Source of the DNA: an archaeon
Lineage (GTDB): Archaea; EX4484-52; B79-G9
Assembly: GCA_030594585.1 (NCBI GenBank)
Contig: JAUVEX010000050.1
Location: 1 to 7,074, forward strand
Reading direction: 5' to 3'
DNA: 7,074 bases
The notes beneath the pieces are model-generated. The model searched no databases, was not told the DNA's origin, and worked only from the letters and a program-made list of their open reading frames with translations. Both the position numbers and the translations under genes were made by a program. This document shows, in pieces, positions 1 to 5,268 of the stretch. The number at the start of each line of letters is the position of its first letter. The stretch's first letter is position 1.

Positions 1-52
1 ATAATAAGATATCTAAAAAAATCATGAAATTTTTATGCTGTTGGCGGATTTC

Positions 53-80
53 AAGCTTTTTCAGCTTTGCTGAAAAGCTT
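53..80. other. Hairpin in non-coding DNA beyond the SRP RNA 3' end
   Basis: AAGCTTTT and CAGC on the left pair with GCTG and AAAAGCTT on the right across a three-base loop, with one bulged T, giving about 12 base pairs. No U-run follows it directly on either strand, so it is not a clear terminator. I see no convincing gene in 1-128; the open frame crossing it also crosses the SRP RNA and has an unnatural composition. The hairpin may belong to the 3' region of a gene outside the window. Confidence 0.4.
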
Positions 81-128
81 CGAGTGAAACGAGATGATTT
101 TTATTGCAGCCCATACTTTATGCGTAAT

Positions 129-135
129 AAAAAAA
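129..135 (-). terminator. U-run terminator of the SRP RNA
   Basis: Seven consecutive Ts on the minus strand directly follow the closing 3' strand of SRP helix 1. Archaeal RNA polymerase terminates at oligo-U tracts, so this fixes the 3' end near 129-136. Confidence 0.75.
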
Positions 136-410
136 GCGGCAGGAAACAATCCCGAATGGACATGCCTTTCAAGATAAGAAAGCCAGCCTACCTCGTTTCT
201 GGAACCTTAAAGCATCAACAATGTACCTTATGGCTGCTCCGATCAAGGCCTGACCAGGTTCAACACATAATCAATCTTCAAGGACAGAAAGTCACTGTTC
301 AGAAAGCTCCCTTAGAGCCTCAAAAAACAATGCCTCTCCGGAATCTTCAACCCCCATATAGACAATTTTGGGTTACAGGGCGCGCCTGATGCCCCGGCCT
401 ATTCCTGCCA
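136..410 (-). ncRNA. Archaeal signal recognition particle RNA (7S RNA)
   Basis: This is the RNA scaffold of the signal recognition particle, which binds SRP54 and SRP19 and targets Sec substrates such as the secreted proteins in this window. On the minus strand, helix 8 of the S domain reads GGTCAGG (255-249), an apical loop, then GGAGCAGCC (240-232), with flanking ACC-TGG and CCA-TA-AGGT arms. The core CAGGCCTTGATCGGAGCAG aligns base for base in length with the eukaryotic/archaeal core. Near the 5' end the Alu-domain signature CCCTGTAACCC (near 380-370) follows a GGGC/GCCC stem. The ends pair as an archaeal helix 1: GGCAGGAA (409-402) with TTCCTGCC (145-138). The predicted length of about 275 bases is close to the roughly 300 usual in archaea. 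A seven-T run follows immediately. The apical loop is UUGAUC, not the usual GNAR tetraloop. The exact ends are uncertain by a few bases. Confidence 0.9.
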
Positions 411-428
411 AGTGTATTAGAAGTGCAT

Positions 429-440
429 AATTTTTAAATG
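429..440 (-). promoter_or_regulatory. TATA box of the SRP RNA
   Basis: The minus-strand sequence CATTTAAAAATT is centred about 25 bases upstream of 409, where SRP helix 1 begins. That is the standard archaeal TATA-to-start distance, and it supports the 5' end given for the RNA. Confidence 0.6.
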
Positions 441-469
441 TTCTTCGAAAATCAGCGATATTTTGCAAA

Positions 470-480
470 ATTATATATAT
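470..480 (+). promoter_or_regulatory. TATA box of the 503 gene; predicted leaderless transcript
   Basis: ATTATATATAT is centred 26-28 bases upstream of the ATG at 503, preceded by a BRE-like TTGCAAAA. The expected transcription start therefore falls at or within a few bases of the start codon. No purine-rich ribosome binding site lies upstream of 503, which is consistent with a leaderless mRNA. Confidence 0.6.
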
Positions 481-502
481 CCTTAAAGACCAAATAACTG
501 TT

Positions 503-775
503 ATGACACATCACGAGCACGAAGACGAGCACGAAGAACATCATTATCCGGCACATAAAAAAGATGAAGAGCTTCCGGAAGCAAAACTCGCAATTTTCTG
601 GGTTTTCGGCAGCATCGCAATTCTTGCAGGCTCATGGATTGCAGGACACTTGGAGTGGGTTTTAGGAACAAGTGCAACATCATACTATGGCGCCCTTTTA
701 GTGTCTTTTCTTTTGATTCTTTTCGGCGGCATTGCATGGATTGGCGTCGCTGTTGGCGTATCACAGCAGAAATGA
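503..775 (+). CDS. Small His/Glu-rich two-helix membrane protein, function unknown
   Basis: This is a 90-residue protein that I do not recognise. Residues 3-18 contain seven histidines (3, 4, 6, 10, 13, 14, 18) interleaved with Asp and Glu, a composition typical of metal-binding tails (inference). Two hydrophobic segments follow, about 30-49 and 62-86, the second glycine-rich. A charged KKDEE stretch at 19-23 precedes the first helix. The ATG is preferred because a TATA box lies one promoter length upstream and no ribosome binding site is present, implying leaderless expression. It is transcribed divergently from the SRP RNA and convergently with the lipoprotein gene. It could be a metal-handling accessory subunit or a small transporter component, but neighbours offer no partner. 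Confidence is good that the gene is real and low for any function. Confidence 0.75.
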   Translation: MTHHEHEDEHEEHHYPAHKKDEELPEAKLAIFWVFGSIAILAGSWIAGHLEWVLGTSATSYYGALLVSFLLILFGGIAWIGVAVGVSQQK

Positions 776-779
776 TGTA

Positions 780-827
780 TTTTTTGAACTCTTTAATAAT
801 GAAAAGAATATTCTAACTTCTTAAGAA
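780..827 (+). terminator. T-run and two palindromes between convergent genes
   Basis: Six Ts at 780-785 follow the 503 gene and may terminate it. Two perfect 10-base palindromes follow, AGAATATTCT (805-814) and TTCTTAAGAA (818-827), separated by three bases. The opposite side is A-rich at 829-850, which reads as a T-rich tract downstream of the minus-strand lipoprotein gene. The region probably ends both convergent transcripts; the individual elements are short and AT-only. Confidence 0.4.
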
Positions 828-850
828 TTAAATACAAACAAAACAAAAAA

Positions 851-1051
851 TCATCCCAAAAGGCTCGTGTCAATATCTATATTGTCAAGGTCTTCTGTTC
901 CCACAACTTCATCTACAGAATCAACATTGGATATATCGTCATTTAGCTGTTGGGTCTCTGGTGTCGTATCTTCAGCCGGTGTTTGGTCTTCGCCAACACA
1001 GCCCGAAACAACTACAACCAAAACAAGTAAAATCATCAATTTTCTAAACAT
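851..1051 (-). CDS. Small acidic lipoprotein, function unknown
   Basis: This is a 66-residue predicted lipoprotein. The signal has Arg3 and Lys4, a hydrophobic core at 6-15 (LMILLVLVVV) and a VSGC lipobox with Cys18 as the lipidation site. The mature part is about 49 residues, highly acidic and rich in Asp, Glu, Thr and Asn, with no recognisable fold, so it should be an extracytoplasmic membrane-tethered acidic peptide. The start at 1051 is chosen over an in-frame ATG at 1096. An AAGGGG ribosome binding site lies nine bases upstream of 1051, and a TATA box at 1100-1110 places the transcript start near 1079, downstream of the longer start. Similar acidic lipoprotein tails occur in many archaeal surface proteins, but this one is too short to assign. 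It is convergent with the 503 gene and divergent from the surface-protein array. Confidence 0.7.
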   Translation of the reverse strand: MFRKLMILLVLVVVVSGCVGEDQTPAEDTTPETQQLNDDISNVDSVDEVVGTEDLDNIDIDTSLLG

Positions 1052-1099
1052 TGTATCCAACCCCTTAAACATTATACATACTATACATCTATACACCCC

Positions 1100-1110
1100 T
1101 TATATATTTA
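1100..1110 (-). promoter_or_regulatory. TATA box of the lipoprotein gene
   Basis: The minus-strand TAAATATATAA lies about 54 bases upstream of the chosen ATG at 1051, predicting a short leader of about 28 bases that contains AAGGGG (1066-1061). The element is nearly symmetrical, so it could also drive plus-strand transcription toward the structured element at 1119-1184. Confidence 0.55.
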
Positions 1111-1118
1111 TTGGTCAA

Positions 1119-1184
1119 ATGTGCATTGCTCCTAAAATCGGTGTAATTTACTACTTTAGGGGCAAAGCCGATCAAATGCCACAC
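1119..1184 (+). other. Compact structured element, possible small RNA or leader
   Basis: Three nested or interacting helices are visible in an otherwise featureless gap. The outer stem is TGTG-CATT (1120-1127) with AATG-C-CACA (1175-1183), with a bulge. The inner stem is GCTCCTAAA (1128-1136) with TTTAGGGGC (1155-1163), nine pairs including one U-G. ATCGG at the start of the inner loop (1137-1141) is complementary to CCGAT (1168-1172) outside it, a possible pseudoknot or switch. The U-G pair becomes a C-A mismatch on the minus strand, so plus-strand RNA is favoured. The rest of 1111-1278 is A-rich, with no gene that I can support. Confidence 0.4.
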
Positions 1185-1270
1185 ATAAACATATTGTGCT
1201 ATAAACACAAAAAAACAACAAATATCTTGCATAAATACCCCAAAAATACAAAAAAAGCACATACTCGACC

Positions 1271-1288
1271 ACAGAAAGCTTTATATAC
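1271..1288 (+). promoter_or_regulatory. BRE and TATA box of the first surface-protein cassette
   Basis: CAGAAAG (BRE-like) is followed by CTTTATATA. Transcription should start near 1308-1312, giving a leader of about 83 bases before the ATG at 1394. No comparable promoter is visible between A and B, so the two are probably one transcript. Confidence 0.65.
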
Positions 1289-1361
1289 CCCATGCACCCA
1301 AAATAAATGTACACAACATATACTTGTCATATACTTGTTTGAGGGAGCAGGTATGTAACAT

Positions 1362-1376
1362 ATCGGCATTGCCGAT
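1362..1376 (+). promoter_or_regulatory. Leader hairpin abutting the ribosome binding site of gene A
   Basis: ATCGGC and GCCGAT form a perfect six-pair stem around an ATT loop. It ends one base before the purine-rich ribosome binding site GGAGAGGGAGATGA (1378-1391). It could influence ribosome access or mRNA stability; the sequence alone does not show which. Confidence 0.45.
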
Positions 1377-1393
1377 GGAGAGGGAGATGAAAC

Positions 1394-2341
1394 ATGAAGG
1401 GAGAGAAGACAGCTATAGGCATTGTTATTGCCTTATTTGTAGCAACAACACTTTTAACACTTAATTCTATTAGTACTGTTAATGCAGCTTTTGAAGCAAA
1501 TGACACAGTTACCATATCCATTAATGTTTCTCAAATAGCAATGGTTGATATAAACCCGTCAAACTTATCGTACCATGGCATAGGCCCAGGCGATGTTGGT
1601 GATAACAACACAGAGCAAATAGGAAACTACTCAGGAATATGGGTTGAAAACATAGGCTCAGTCAACCTTACAAAGATGTGGTTCAATACAACCGCCCCTT
1701 CAACCATGCCTTTCGGGACAGGAAGCCCGAACAATTACGATGCAGCAAACATGCTTGTTATATATAATGACACAACAGGTAATTTTTCTTTTGTAAATCG
1801 TGTTGAATTCCCGGAAAATGACTCAATGTATATCACAACCACAAACGCGATAAGTCCATCACAGACAACGCAAGGATATCTTTTCGGACGGCTCAGGAAT
1901 GCATCAACAGAGTATTTCTTCGAGTTTGAGCCGGATACCGTAACTAATTGCTCAAACGGAACATTCTGGATAAGCGATACCGCAAAAACAGTAACTTCCA
2001 CAGGCGATACTGATTTGACAGACAATTCAGCATTGACCGTTTACCCGCACCCGACACTTGACTTTGGCATTACAGAAGTTCAAGTAGGTGACGGAGGATA
2101 TTACTGTGTTGCAATTCCCGGAAACTGCGAGTATATAATGTTCCACAGATGGAATGCAGATGCCCCGGGAGCAGGCACAAGTTACTGCAGCAACACAAAC
2201 GGGGGATATTACATAAACTCCACAACAAGCCCGATATTCCCGGGCCAGGTAGAACAGGCCTTCGTAAAGGTCTATGTTCCTTTGGGAACACCTTACGGGC
2301 CATTGAAGCAGGGAACACTTACCGTGTTCGTGCAGGAGTAA
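1394..2341 (+). CDS. Secreted, sequon-rich surface protein A (A/C subtype)
   Basis: This is a 315-residue extracellular protein of an unnamed family with four members here. Residues 1-31 form a Sec signal peptide (Lys2/Lys5, core 7-22, likely cleavage after VNA31). The mature chain opens with a beta-rich stretch NDTVTISINVS at 36-46. It continues with WVENIGSVNLT (83-93), PFGTG (106-110), RVEFPENDSMYI (136-147), GRLRNASTEYFF (165-176), TSTGDTDLTD (201-210), NADAPGA (254-260) and a final strand TLTVFV (308-313). Cysteines are at 186, 238, 245 and 265. I count 14 N-X-S/T sequons in the mature chain, suggesting heavy N-glycosylation. No C-terminal membrane helix or sorting motif is present, so retention at the surface must rely on assembly or partners. 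The ATG has a strong upstream GGAGAGGGAGATGA. It is followed after 57 bases by B, probably in one transcript. S-layer, pilus or thread-like filament subunit are the leading alternatives; none is proven. Confidence 0.85.
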   Translation: MKGEKTAIGIVIALFVATTLLTLNSISTVNAAFEANDTVTISINVSQIAMVDINPSNLSYHGIGPGDVGDNNTEQIGNYSGIWVENIGSVNLTKMWFNTTAPSTMPFGTGSPNNYDAANMLVIYNDTTGNFSFVNRVEFPENDSMYITTTNAISPSQTTQGYLFGRLRNASTEYFFEFEPDTVTNCSNGTFWISDTAKTVTSTGDTDLTDNSALTVYPHPTLDFGITEVQVGDGGYYCVAIPGNCEYIMFHRWNADAPGAGTSYCSNTNGGYYINSTTSPIFPGQVEQAFVKVYVPLGTPYGPLKQGTLTVFVQE

Positions 2342-2398
2342 ATTAAGAAATCATAGTGTTTACACCCAAGAACAAACCACACAAGGAGAGGGAGAAAA

Positions 2399-3415
2399 AT
2401 GAAAATATGGAAAGACAGAATCATTGTAGGGCTTTTTGTTGTCCTTGCAGTATTTGCTGCAGGATTAGGAAGTCCTAAGATGGCAACAGCAGCGCTTGAT
2501 GTCAACGATACAGATACAGCATCTGTTGAAGTGACAGTATCTTCGCTTGCTATGATAGACATCTCGCCGAATAACATGAGTTTTGAGACCATGAATCCGG
2601 GAGAGACCAAAAGCAATTATACAAATGCAGAACTTAGTGGTGTCCAAAAACAGGGATTCCAGATAGAAAATGTGGGTTCTGTAAATATTACATATATATG
2701 GCTTAATGTTACACAGCCAACAGCAAACCCATTCGGTACAGGGGATGCCAGCAACTATAATGCAGCAAACTTTGTAGCAATAAAAATAAACGATACGCTG
2801 GACACAAACGCAACAGGTACCGGAAGCAACAATCCGTCAAATAACGAATATTCGATGATTGACAGATTAGAATACAATGCTTCAAGAGAGCTTGTGTATC
2901 TTAACCTTCCGCCAAATAAACTGTCTTACGGAAGATTAAGAGCGGGTATGAATGAGTACTTCTGGTCAATAAATGGATCTGACTGTCTTTCAGGAAGTAA
3001 TCCTGAATTTAGAATAGGTACTGTTCCGCACAATAAAACTGACACAGGTACAATAGATCTTGTAGGCGGGAGCTTTACAAGTGCTGTTTTATCTGTTGAG
3101 GATGCAGCATATAACGGATGGATCGCAACAGCTACAAATATATCTGTTCTGACAGGAAATGGTGGCACTGAAGAATACCTAATACTTGCCACGAATGTAA
3201 CCTGTAACCCTATCCGTTTCGTAAAATGGAATGCAGATGTGCCAGGTGCAAGTGCGCTTTCAAACAATGGATATATCTATTCAAATGAATCCGCTGGAGA
3301 AGCCCTAACACCTGCAGACTCTATTGCAATGGATATACAAATGAGAGTGCCTTGGGGAACAATACAGGGAAATATTGGTGTTGGAACCATAACAGTATTT
3401 GCCAATACCGTCTAA
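2399..3415 (+). CDS. Secreted, sequon-rich surface protein B (B/D subtype)
   Basis: This is a 338-residue paralogue of A, closest to D. The signal peptide spans 1-31 (basic KIWKDR, core 8-23, cleavage after ATA31). Conserved blocks are NDTDTASVEVTVSS (36-49), IENVGSVNITYIWLNVTQPT (89-108), PFGTG (111-115), YGRLRAGMNEYFW (177-189), TDTGTIDLVG (214-223), NADVPGA (278-284) and the terminal strand TITVFA (330-335). Only two cysteines remain, 196 and 269; the family's second and fourth positions are lost (see findings). Thirteen sequons are present. A B/D-specific stretch around 127-150 is longer here than in D and rich in Asn and Thr. The start is fixed by GGAGAGGGAG immediately upstream. Strong terminator-like hairpins follow the stop, so A-B looks like a complete transcription unit. 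Like the others it lacks an anchor and is predicted to act outside the cell as a structural partner of A. Confidence 0.85.
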   Translation: MKIWKDRIIVGLFVVLAVFAAGLGSPKMATAALDVNDTDTASVEVTVSSLAMIDISPNNMSFETMNPGETKSNYTNAELSGVQKQGFQIENVGSVNITYIWLNVTQPTANPFGTGDASNYNAANFVAIKINDTLDTNATGTGSNNPSNNEYSMIDRLEYNASRELVYLNLPPNKLSYGRLRAGMNEYFWSINGSDCLSGSNPEFRIGTVPHNKTDTGTIDLVGGSFTSAVLSVEDAAYNGWIATATNISVLTGNGGTEEYLILATNVTCNPIRFVKWNADVPGASALSNNGYIYSNESAGEALTPADSIAMDIQMRVPWGTIQGNIGVGTITVFANTV

Positions 3416-3417
3416 TG

Positions 3418-3439
3418 AAACAGTAAAATAACTGTTTTT
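3418..3439 (+). terminator. Intrinsic-type terminator after B
   Basis: AAACAGT and ACTGTTT form a seven-pair stem around a six-base loop, and the right arm runs into a T tract. It begins two bases after the stop codon of B. Confidence 0.65.
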
Positions 3440-3447
3440 CCATAGTG

Positions 3448-3503
3448 AAAACCATAAACCGGATAGCAATTTTAAAAAAATATTAACGGTCTTATGGTTT
3501 TTT
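3448..3503 (+). terminator. Second stem-loop with T-run after B
   Basis: AAAACCATAA (3448-3457) pairs with TTATGGTTTT (3492-3501), extended by CCG (3459-3461) with CGG (3487-3489), and the right arm is part of a T-run ending at 3503. The loop is long (about 25 bases). It is probably a backup terminator or 3'-end stabiliser. Confidence 0.5.
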
Positions 3504-3506
3504 CGG

Positions 3507-3524
3507 GGGAGAGAAATCTCTCCC
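3507..3524. other. GC-rich hairpin
   Basis: GGGAGAG and CTCTCCC form a perfect seven-pair stem with an AAAT loop. It lacks a T-run directly behind it. It stands out because the surrounding sequence is strongly AT-rich. The wider gap 3416-3818 has no supportable gene; it holds this, the two stems before it, the 3610 terminator and the promoter of C. Confidence 0.45.
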
Positions 3525-3609
3525 TCTCCAATATTTCTAATAACTATTTCTTAAATACAAACATAAAATTATATCACCAGCATATCAAAACATAATTTTT
3601 TCTTTCAAT

Positions 3610-3634
3610 AACTGCTAAAAACAAGCAGTTTTTT
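3610..3634 (+). terminator. Isolated intrinsic-type terminator
   Basis: AACTGCT (3610-3616) and AGCAGTT (3624-3630) make a perfect seven-pair stem followed by T4 (six Ts in all, counting the end of the stem). It lies almost 200 bases after B, past two other terminators. A TATA-like TTAAATAC at 3551-3558 lies about 60 bases upstream, so it may end a short independent RNA, or simply catch read-through. Confidence 0.5.
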
Positions 3635-3796
3635 ACAGTAGCACTAACTAAATCAACAAACTTACAAATACACAGCCCCCATAAAACCAGACCCCTGTAT
3701 TCGATTATTTTTTTTGTAATTATTATCGAGATATTGAGATATCATTCTAAAAATACTAAAATACTAAAAAACATCAATGTTATAACATCTCGGTAT

Positions 3797-3811
3797 TACT
3801 ATGTAATAGTA
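3797..3811. promoter_or_regulatory. Palindrome upstream of the C promoter, possible operator
   Basis: TACTAT-GTA-ATAGTA is a perfect 6-3-6 inverted repeat ending eight bases before the TATA box of C, over or next to the BRE. Dyads at this spot commonly bind archaeal winged-helix regulators, and the operon itself encodes one. The same dyad is not seen upstream of the A promoter. Confidence 0.4.
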
Positions 3812-3818
3812 TCATAAA

Positions 3819-3830
3819 GTATATAAATAC
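3819..3830 (+). promoter_or_regulatory. TATA box of the second cassette operon
   Basis: GTATATAAATAC is the best TATA match between B and C. It predicts a transcript start near 3848-3852, upstream of a run of stem-loops, giving a leader of about 200 bases before the ATG of C. Confidence 0.6.
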
Positions 3831-3856
3831 CAACCGAACAATATATCGATATATCA

Positions 3857-4002
3857 TTTTCAAACGCCGAAAACTGCTGGCGTAAGCCAGCATTAAGGCG
3901 TTGAAAAGCTTGAAACTTAAACCAACCAAATCACCGAAGTTTCACGATTTGTGTGCAGGCACACGATAATAATCGCCGGGCGGAAAACAAGGGAGCCGCC
4001 CG
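3857..4002 (+). promoter_or_regulatory. Multi-hairpin 5' leader of gene C
   Basis: Four consecutive stem-loops are visible. (1) An outer stem TTTTCA-A-ACGCC (3857-3868) with GGCGTTGAAAA (3897-3907) encloses TGCTGGC (3875-3881), a GTAA tetraloop and GCCAGCA (3886-3892). (2) TGAAACTT (3911-3918) pairs with AAGTTTCA (3937-3944). (3) GTGTG (3951-3955) pairs with CACAC (3960-3964) around CAGG. (4) CGGGCGG (3977-3983) pairs with CCGCCCG (3996-4002). The GC-rich arms contrast with the AT-rich flanks. It lies between the predicted transcript start and the ribosome binding site AGGGGATGA (4039-4047). A cis-regulatory leader or a processed small RNA are both possible. I do not recognise a known riboswitch class. 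Confidence 0.55.
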
Positions 4003-4051
4003 CCAATACAAATCGCAAACAGGGGAGATAAAACAAAAAGGGGATGAAACA

Positions 4052-5020
4052 ATGAAAAAAGAAGAAATAGTTTTTGGAATTATTATTGCACTTATATTCT
4101 CTTTCGCGCTGCTAAATCCAGAGGTAGCACACAGTGCTGCTGCAAACGATACAGTTACAATATCGATTAATGTTTCGCAGGTAACAATGGTTGACATAAA
4201 CCCGTCAAATCTTACCTGGAGCAGTCGGGGAAGTTATGTTATTGGGCCGGGAAGTGTTGCTGACAATGAGACAGAAGCAAGCAATTACTCAAACATCTGG
4301 GTTGAAAACATAGGCTCTGTAAATATAACGAAAATATGGTTCGACAATTCTTACCCATCAGCAACTCCTTTCGGAACAGGTAACAACGGTTCCTACGATC
4401 CCGCAAACATGATTGTTGTTGATAATTCAACAGATGGCGACAAAAATTATACTTTTGTAAATAGAGTGGAGTTTCCTGAAAGCGATTCTATGTATATCAA
4501 AGTAACTACAGACATAAACCAGACAAATGGAAATCTTTTCGGCCGTTTCAGAAACGCATCCAATGAATATTTTTTCGAATATGACGGCTTAGCCAGCAAT
4601 TGCAGCAATGGCGGCGAATTTTACTGGAGCGACACAGCAAAAACCAAAACATCAACTGGGGATACAGACCTTACTTCCGGTTCTTCAATAACTCTTTCAA
4701 CACTTGAAATTTCATCCGGAAGGTATACCGGAAACTGGAGTTTTGGTGAAGTGCAAATTGGGGGTGCAAACCAGCCATATTATTGCGTTGCCATCCCTGA
4801 AGACTGCTCAAAAATAATGTTTAGCAACAGGAATGCAGACGCGCCGGGAGTTACAAATAGTAATTGCGGTAATGTCACAGACTATCTTTCAGAAGATGTT
4901 TTATATCCCGGAGCAATGAAAAAAGCCTGGGTAAAGGCGTATGTTCCGTTAGGTGTTGCAGCAGGTATATTAGGTGGGAATACGAACCGGACACTCACAG
5001 TGTTCGTGGATACAACTTAA
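4052..5020 (+). CDS. Secreted, sequon-rich surface protein C (A/C subtype)
   Basis: This is a 322-residue close paralogue of A. The signal peptide is about 1-29 (KKEE, core 7-21, cleavage near HSA29). Shared blocks are NDTVTISINVS (32-42), IWVENIGSVNITKIWF (82-97), PFGTG (106-110), RVEFPESDSMYI (138-149), LFGRFRNASNEYFFE (162-176), SDTAKT (193-198), TSTGDTDLT (200-208), NADAPG (261-266) and TLTVFV (314-319). Four cysteines (184, 245, 252, 272) sit at the same places as in A, and I count 15 sequons. The start is 4052, not the in-frame ATG at 3953: only 4052 is followed directly by a signal peptide, has AGGGGATGA upstream, and lies after the leader hairpins. It opens an operon with the winged-helix gene (11-base gap) and D. 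The main differences from A are a longer stretch after the first sequon block and a longer linker at 210-230. Confidence 0.85.
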   Translation: MKKEEIVFGIIIALIFSFALLNPEVAHSAAANDTVTISINVSQVTMVDINPSNLTWSSRGSYVIGPGSVADNETEASNYSNIWVENIGSVNITKIWFDNSYPSATPFGTGNNGSYDPANMIVVDNSTDGDKNYTFVNRVEFPESDSMYIKVTTDINQTNGNLFGRFRNASNEYFFEYDGLASNCSNGGEFYWSDTAKTKTSTGDTDLTSGSSITLSTLEISSGRYTGNWSFGEVQIGGANQPYYCVAIPEDCSKIMFSNRNADAPGVTNSNCGNVTDYLSEDVLYPGAMKKAWVKAYVPLGVAAGILGGNTNRTLTVFVDTT

Positions 5021-5027
5021 AGGTGAT
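5021..5027 (+). promoter_or_regulatory. Ribosome binding site deciding the winged-helix start
   Basis: AGGTGAT directly follows the stop codon of C and lies four to five bases before the ATG at 5032. It matches the archaeal anti-Shine-Dalgarno complement. A GTG at 5023 is also in frame but sits inside this site, so it is unlikely to be the start. Confidence 0.7.
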
Positions 5028-5031
5028 TAAG

Positions 5032-5250
5032 ATGGCACAAAACATACCTGTCGGCGAAGTGATTGTAAAGCTTTTGCGGGAATCAAAAACACCTCTTTCC
5101 ACATACGAGCTTGCAAAAAAGTCAAAAATATCCTGGTCAACCGCAAACACCCACTGCTACAAGCTAAAAGATGTTGGAATAGTTGACGGAAAGCTGGAAA
5201 CAGCAGACATCGGGGCCTCAAAAAAGATGCTCTGGTGGCTTAAAAAATAA
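5032..5250 (+). CDS. Small winged-helix DNA-binding protein, probable regulator
   Basis: This is a 72-residue single-domain protein with a winged helix-turn-helix pattern. Helix 1 is about 6-18 (PVGEVIVKLLRES), helix 2 about 23-31 (STYELAKKS), the recognition helix about 34-46 (SWSTANTHCYKLK), then VGIV (48-51) leads into a wing ending KKMLWWL (64-70). The arrangement resembles minimal archaeal MarR/ArsR-like or phage-type repressor wings, but no effector domain, metal site or transmembrane part is present. It lies between C (11-base gap) and D (18-base gap) on the same strand, so it must be co-expressed with them, and no equivalent exists between A and B. Inference: it autoregulates the C-D operon or switches between cassettes; the palindrome at 3797-3811 is a candidate site. 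It could also act elsewhere in the genome. The fold is fairly confident and the target is unknown. Confidence 0.8.
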   Translation: MAQNIPVGEVIVKLLRESKTPLSTYELAKKSKISWSTANTHCYKLKDVGIVDGKLETADIGASKKMLWWLKK

Positions 5251-5268
5251 TTTTGGGGGTAAATACCT

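Noticed and set aside
70..105. Possible C/D-box small RNA (CTGA and GATGAT motifs)
   Set aside because: The boxes are in the wrong order and spacing, with no C'/D' pair.
160..375. Short protein-like stretches on the minus strand (for example MGVEDSGEALFFEALRELSE) that first looked like a frameshifted pseudogene
   Set aside because: The same bases form the SRP RNA, which explains the conserved appearance; the frames are broken by several stops.
24..389. Open plus-strand frame of 121 codons
   Set aside because: Composition is rich in Arg, Lys, Gln and Cys with no domain pattern, there is no ribosome binding site, and most of it lies antisense to the SRP RNA.
380..420. DAPAYSC-like reading resembling the NADAPG block, suggesting a decayed fifth paralogue
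   Set aside because: Only a few residues match, no other family block is found upstream, and the bases belong to the SRP RNA 5' domain.
867..1358. Plus-strand open frame across the lipoprotein gene and the following gap
   Set aside because: It is antisense to the lipoprotein with its clear lipobox, and its Ser/Thr- and Lys-rich content reflects low-complexity AT-rich DNA.
3953..4051. Upstream in-frame ATG extending gene C by 33 residues
   Set aside because: The extension is hydrophilic and would bury the signal peptide, it overlaps leader hairpins, and the strong ribosome binding site serves 4052.
4044..4055. Three-codon upstream frame (ATG AAA CAA TGA) overlapping the start of C
   Set aside because: The equivalent position upstream of A has no stop, and its ATG lies within the ribosome binding site; it is probably chance.
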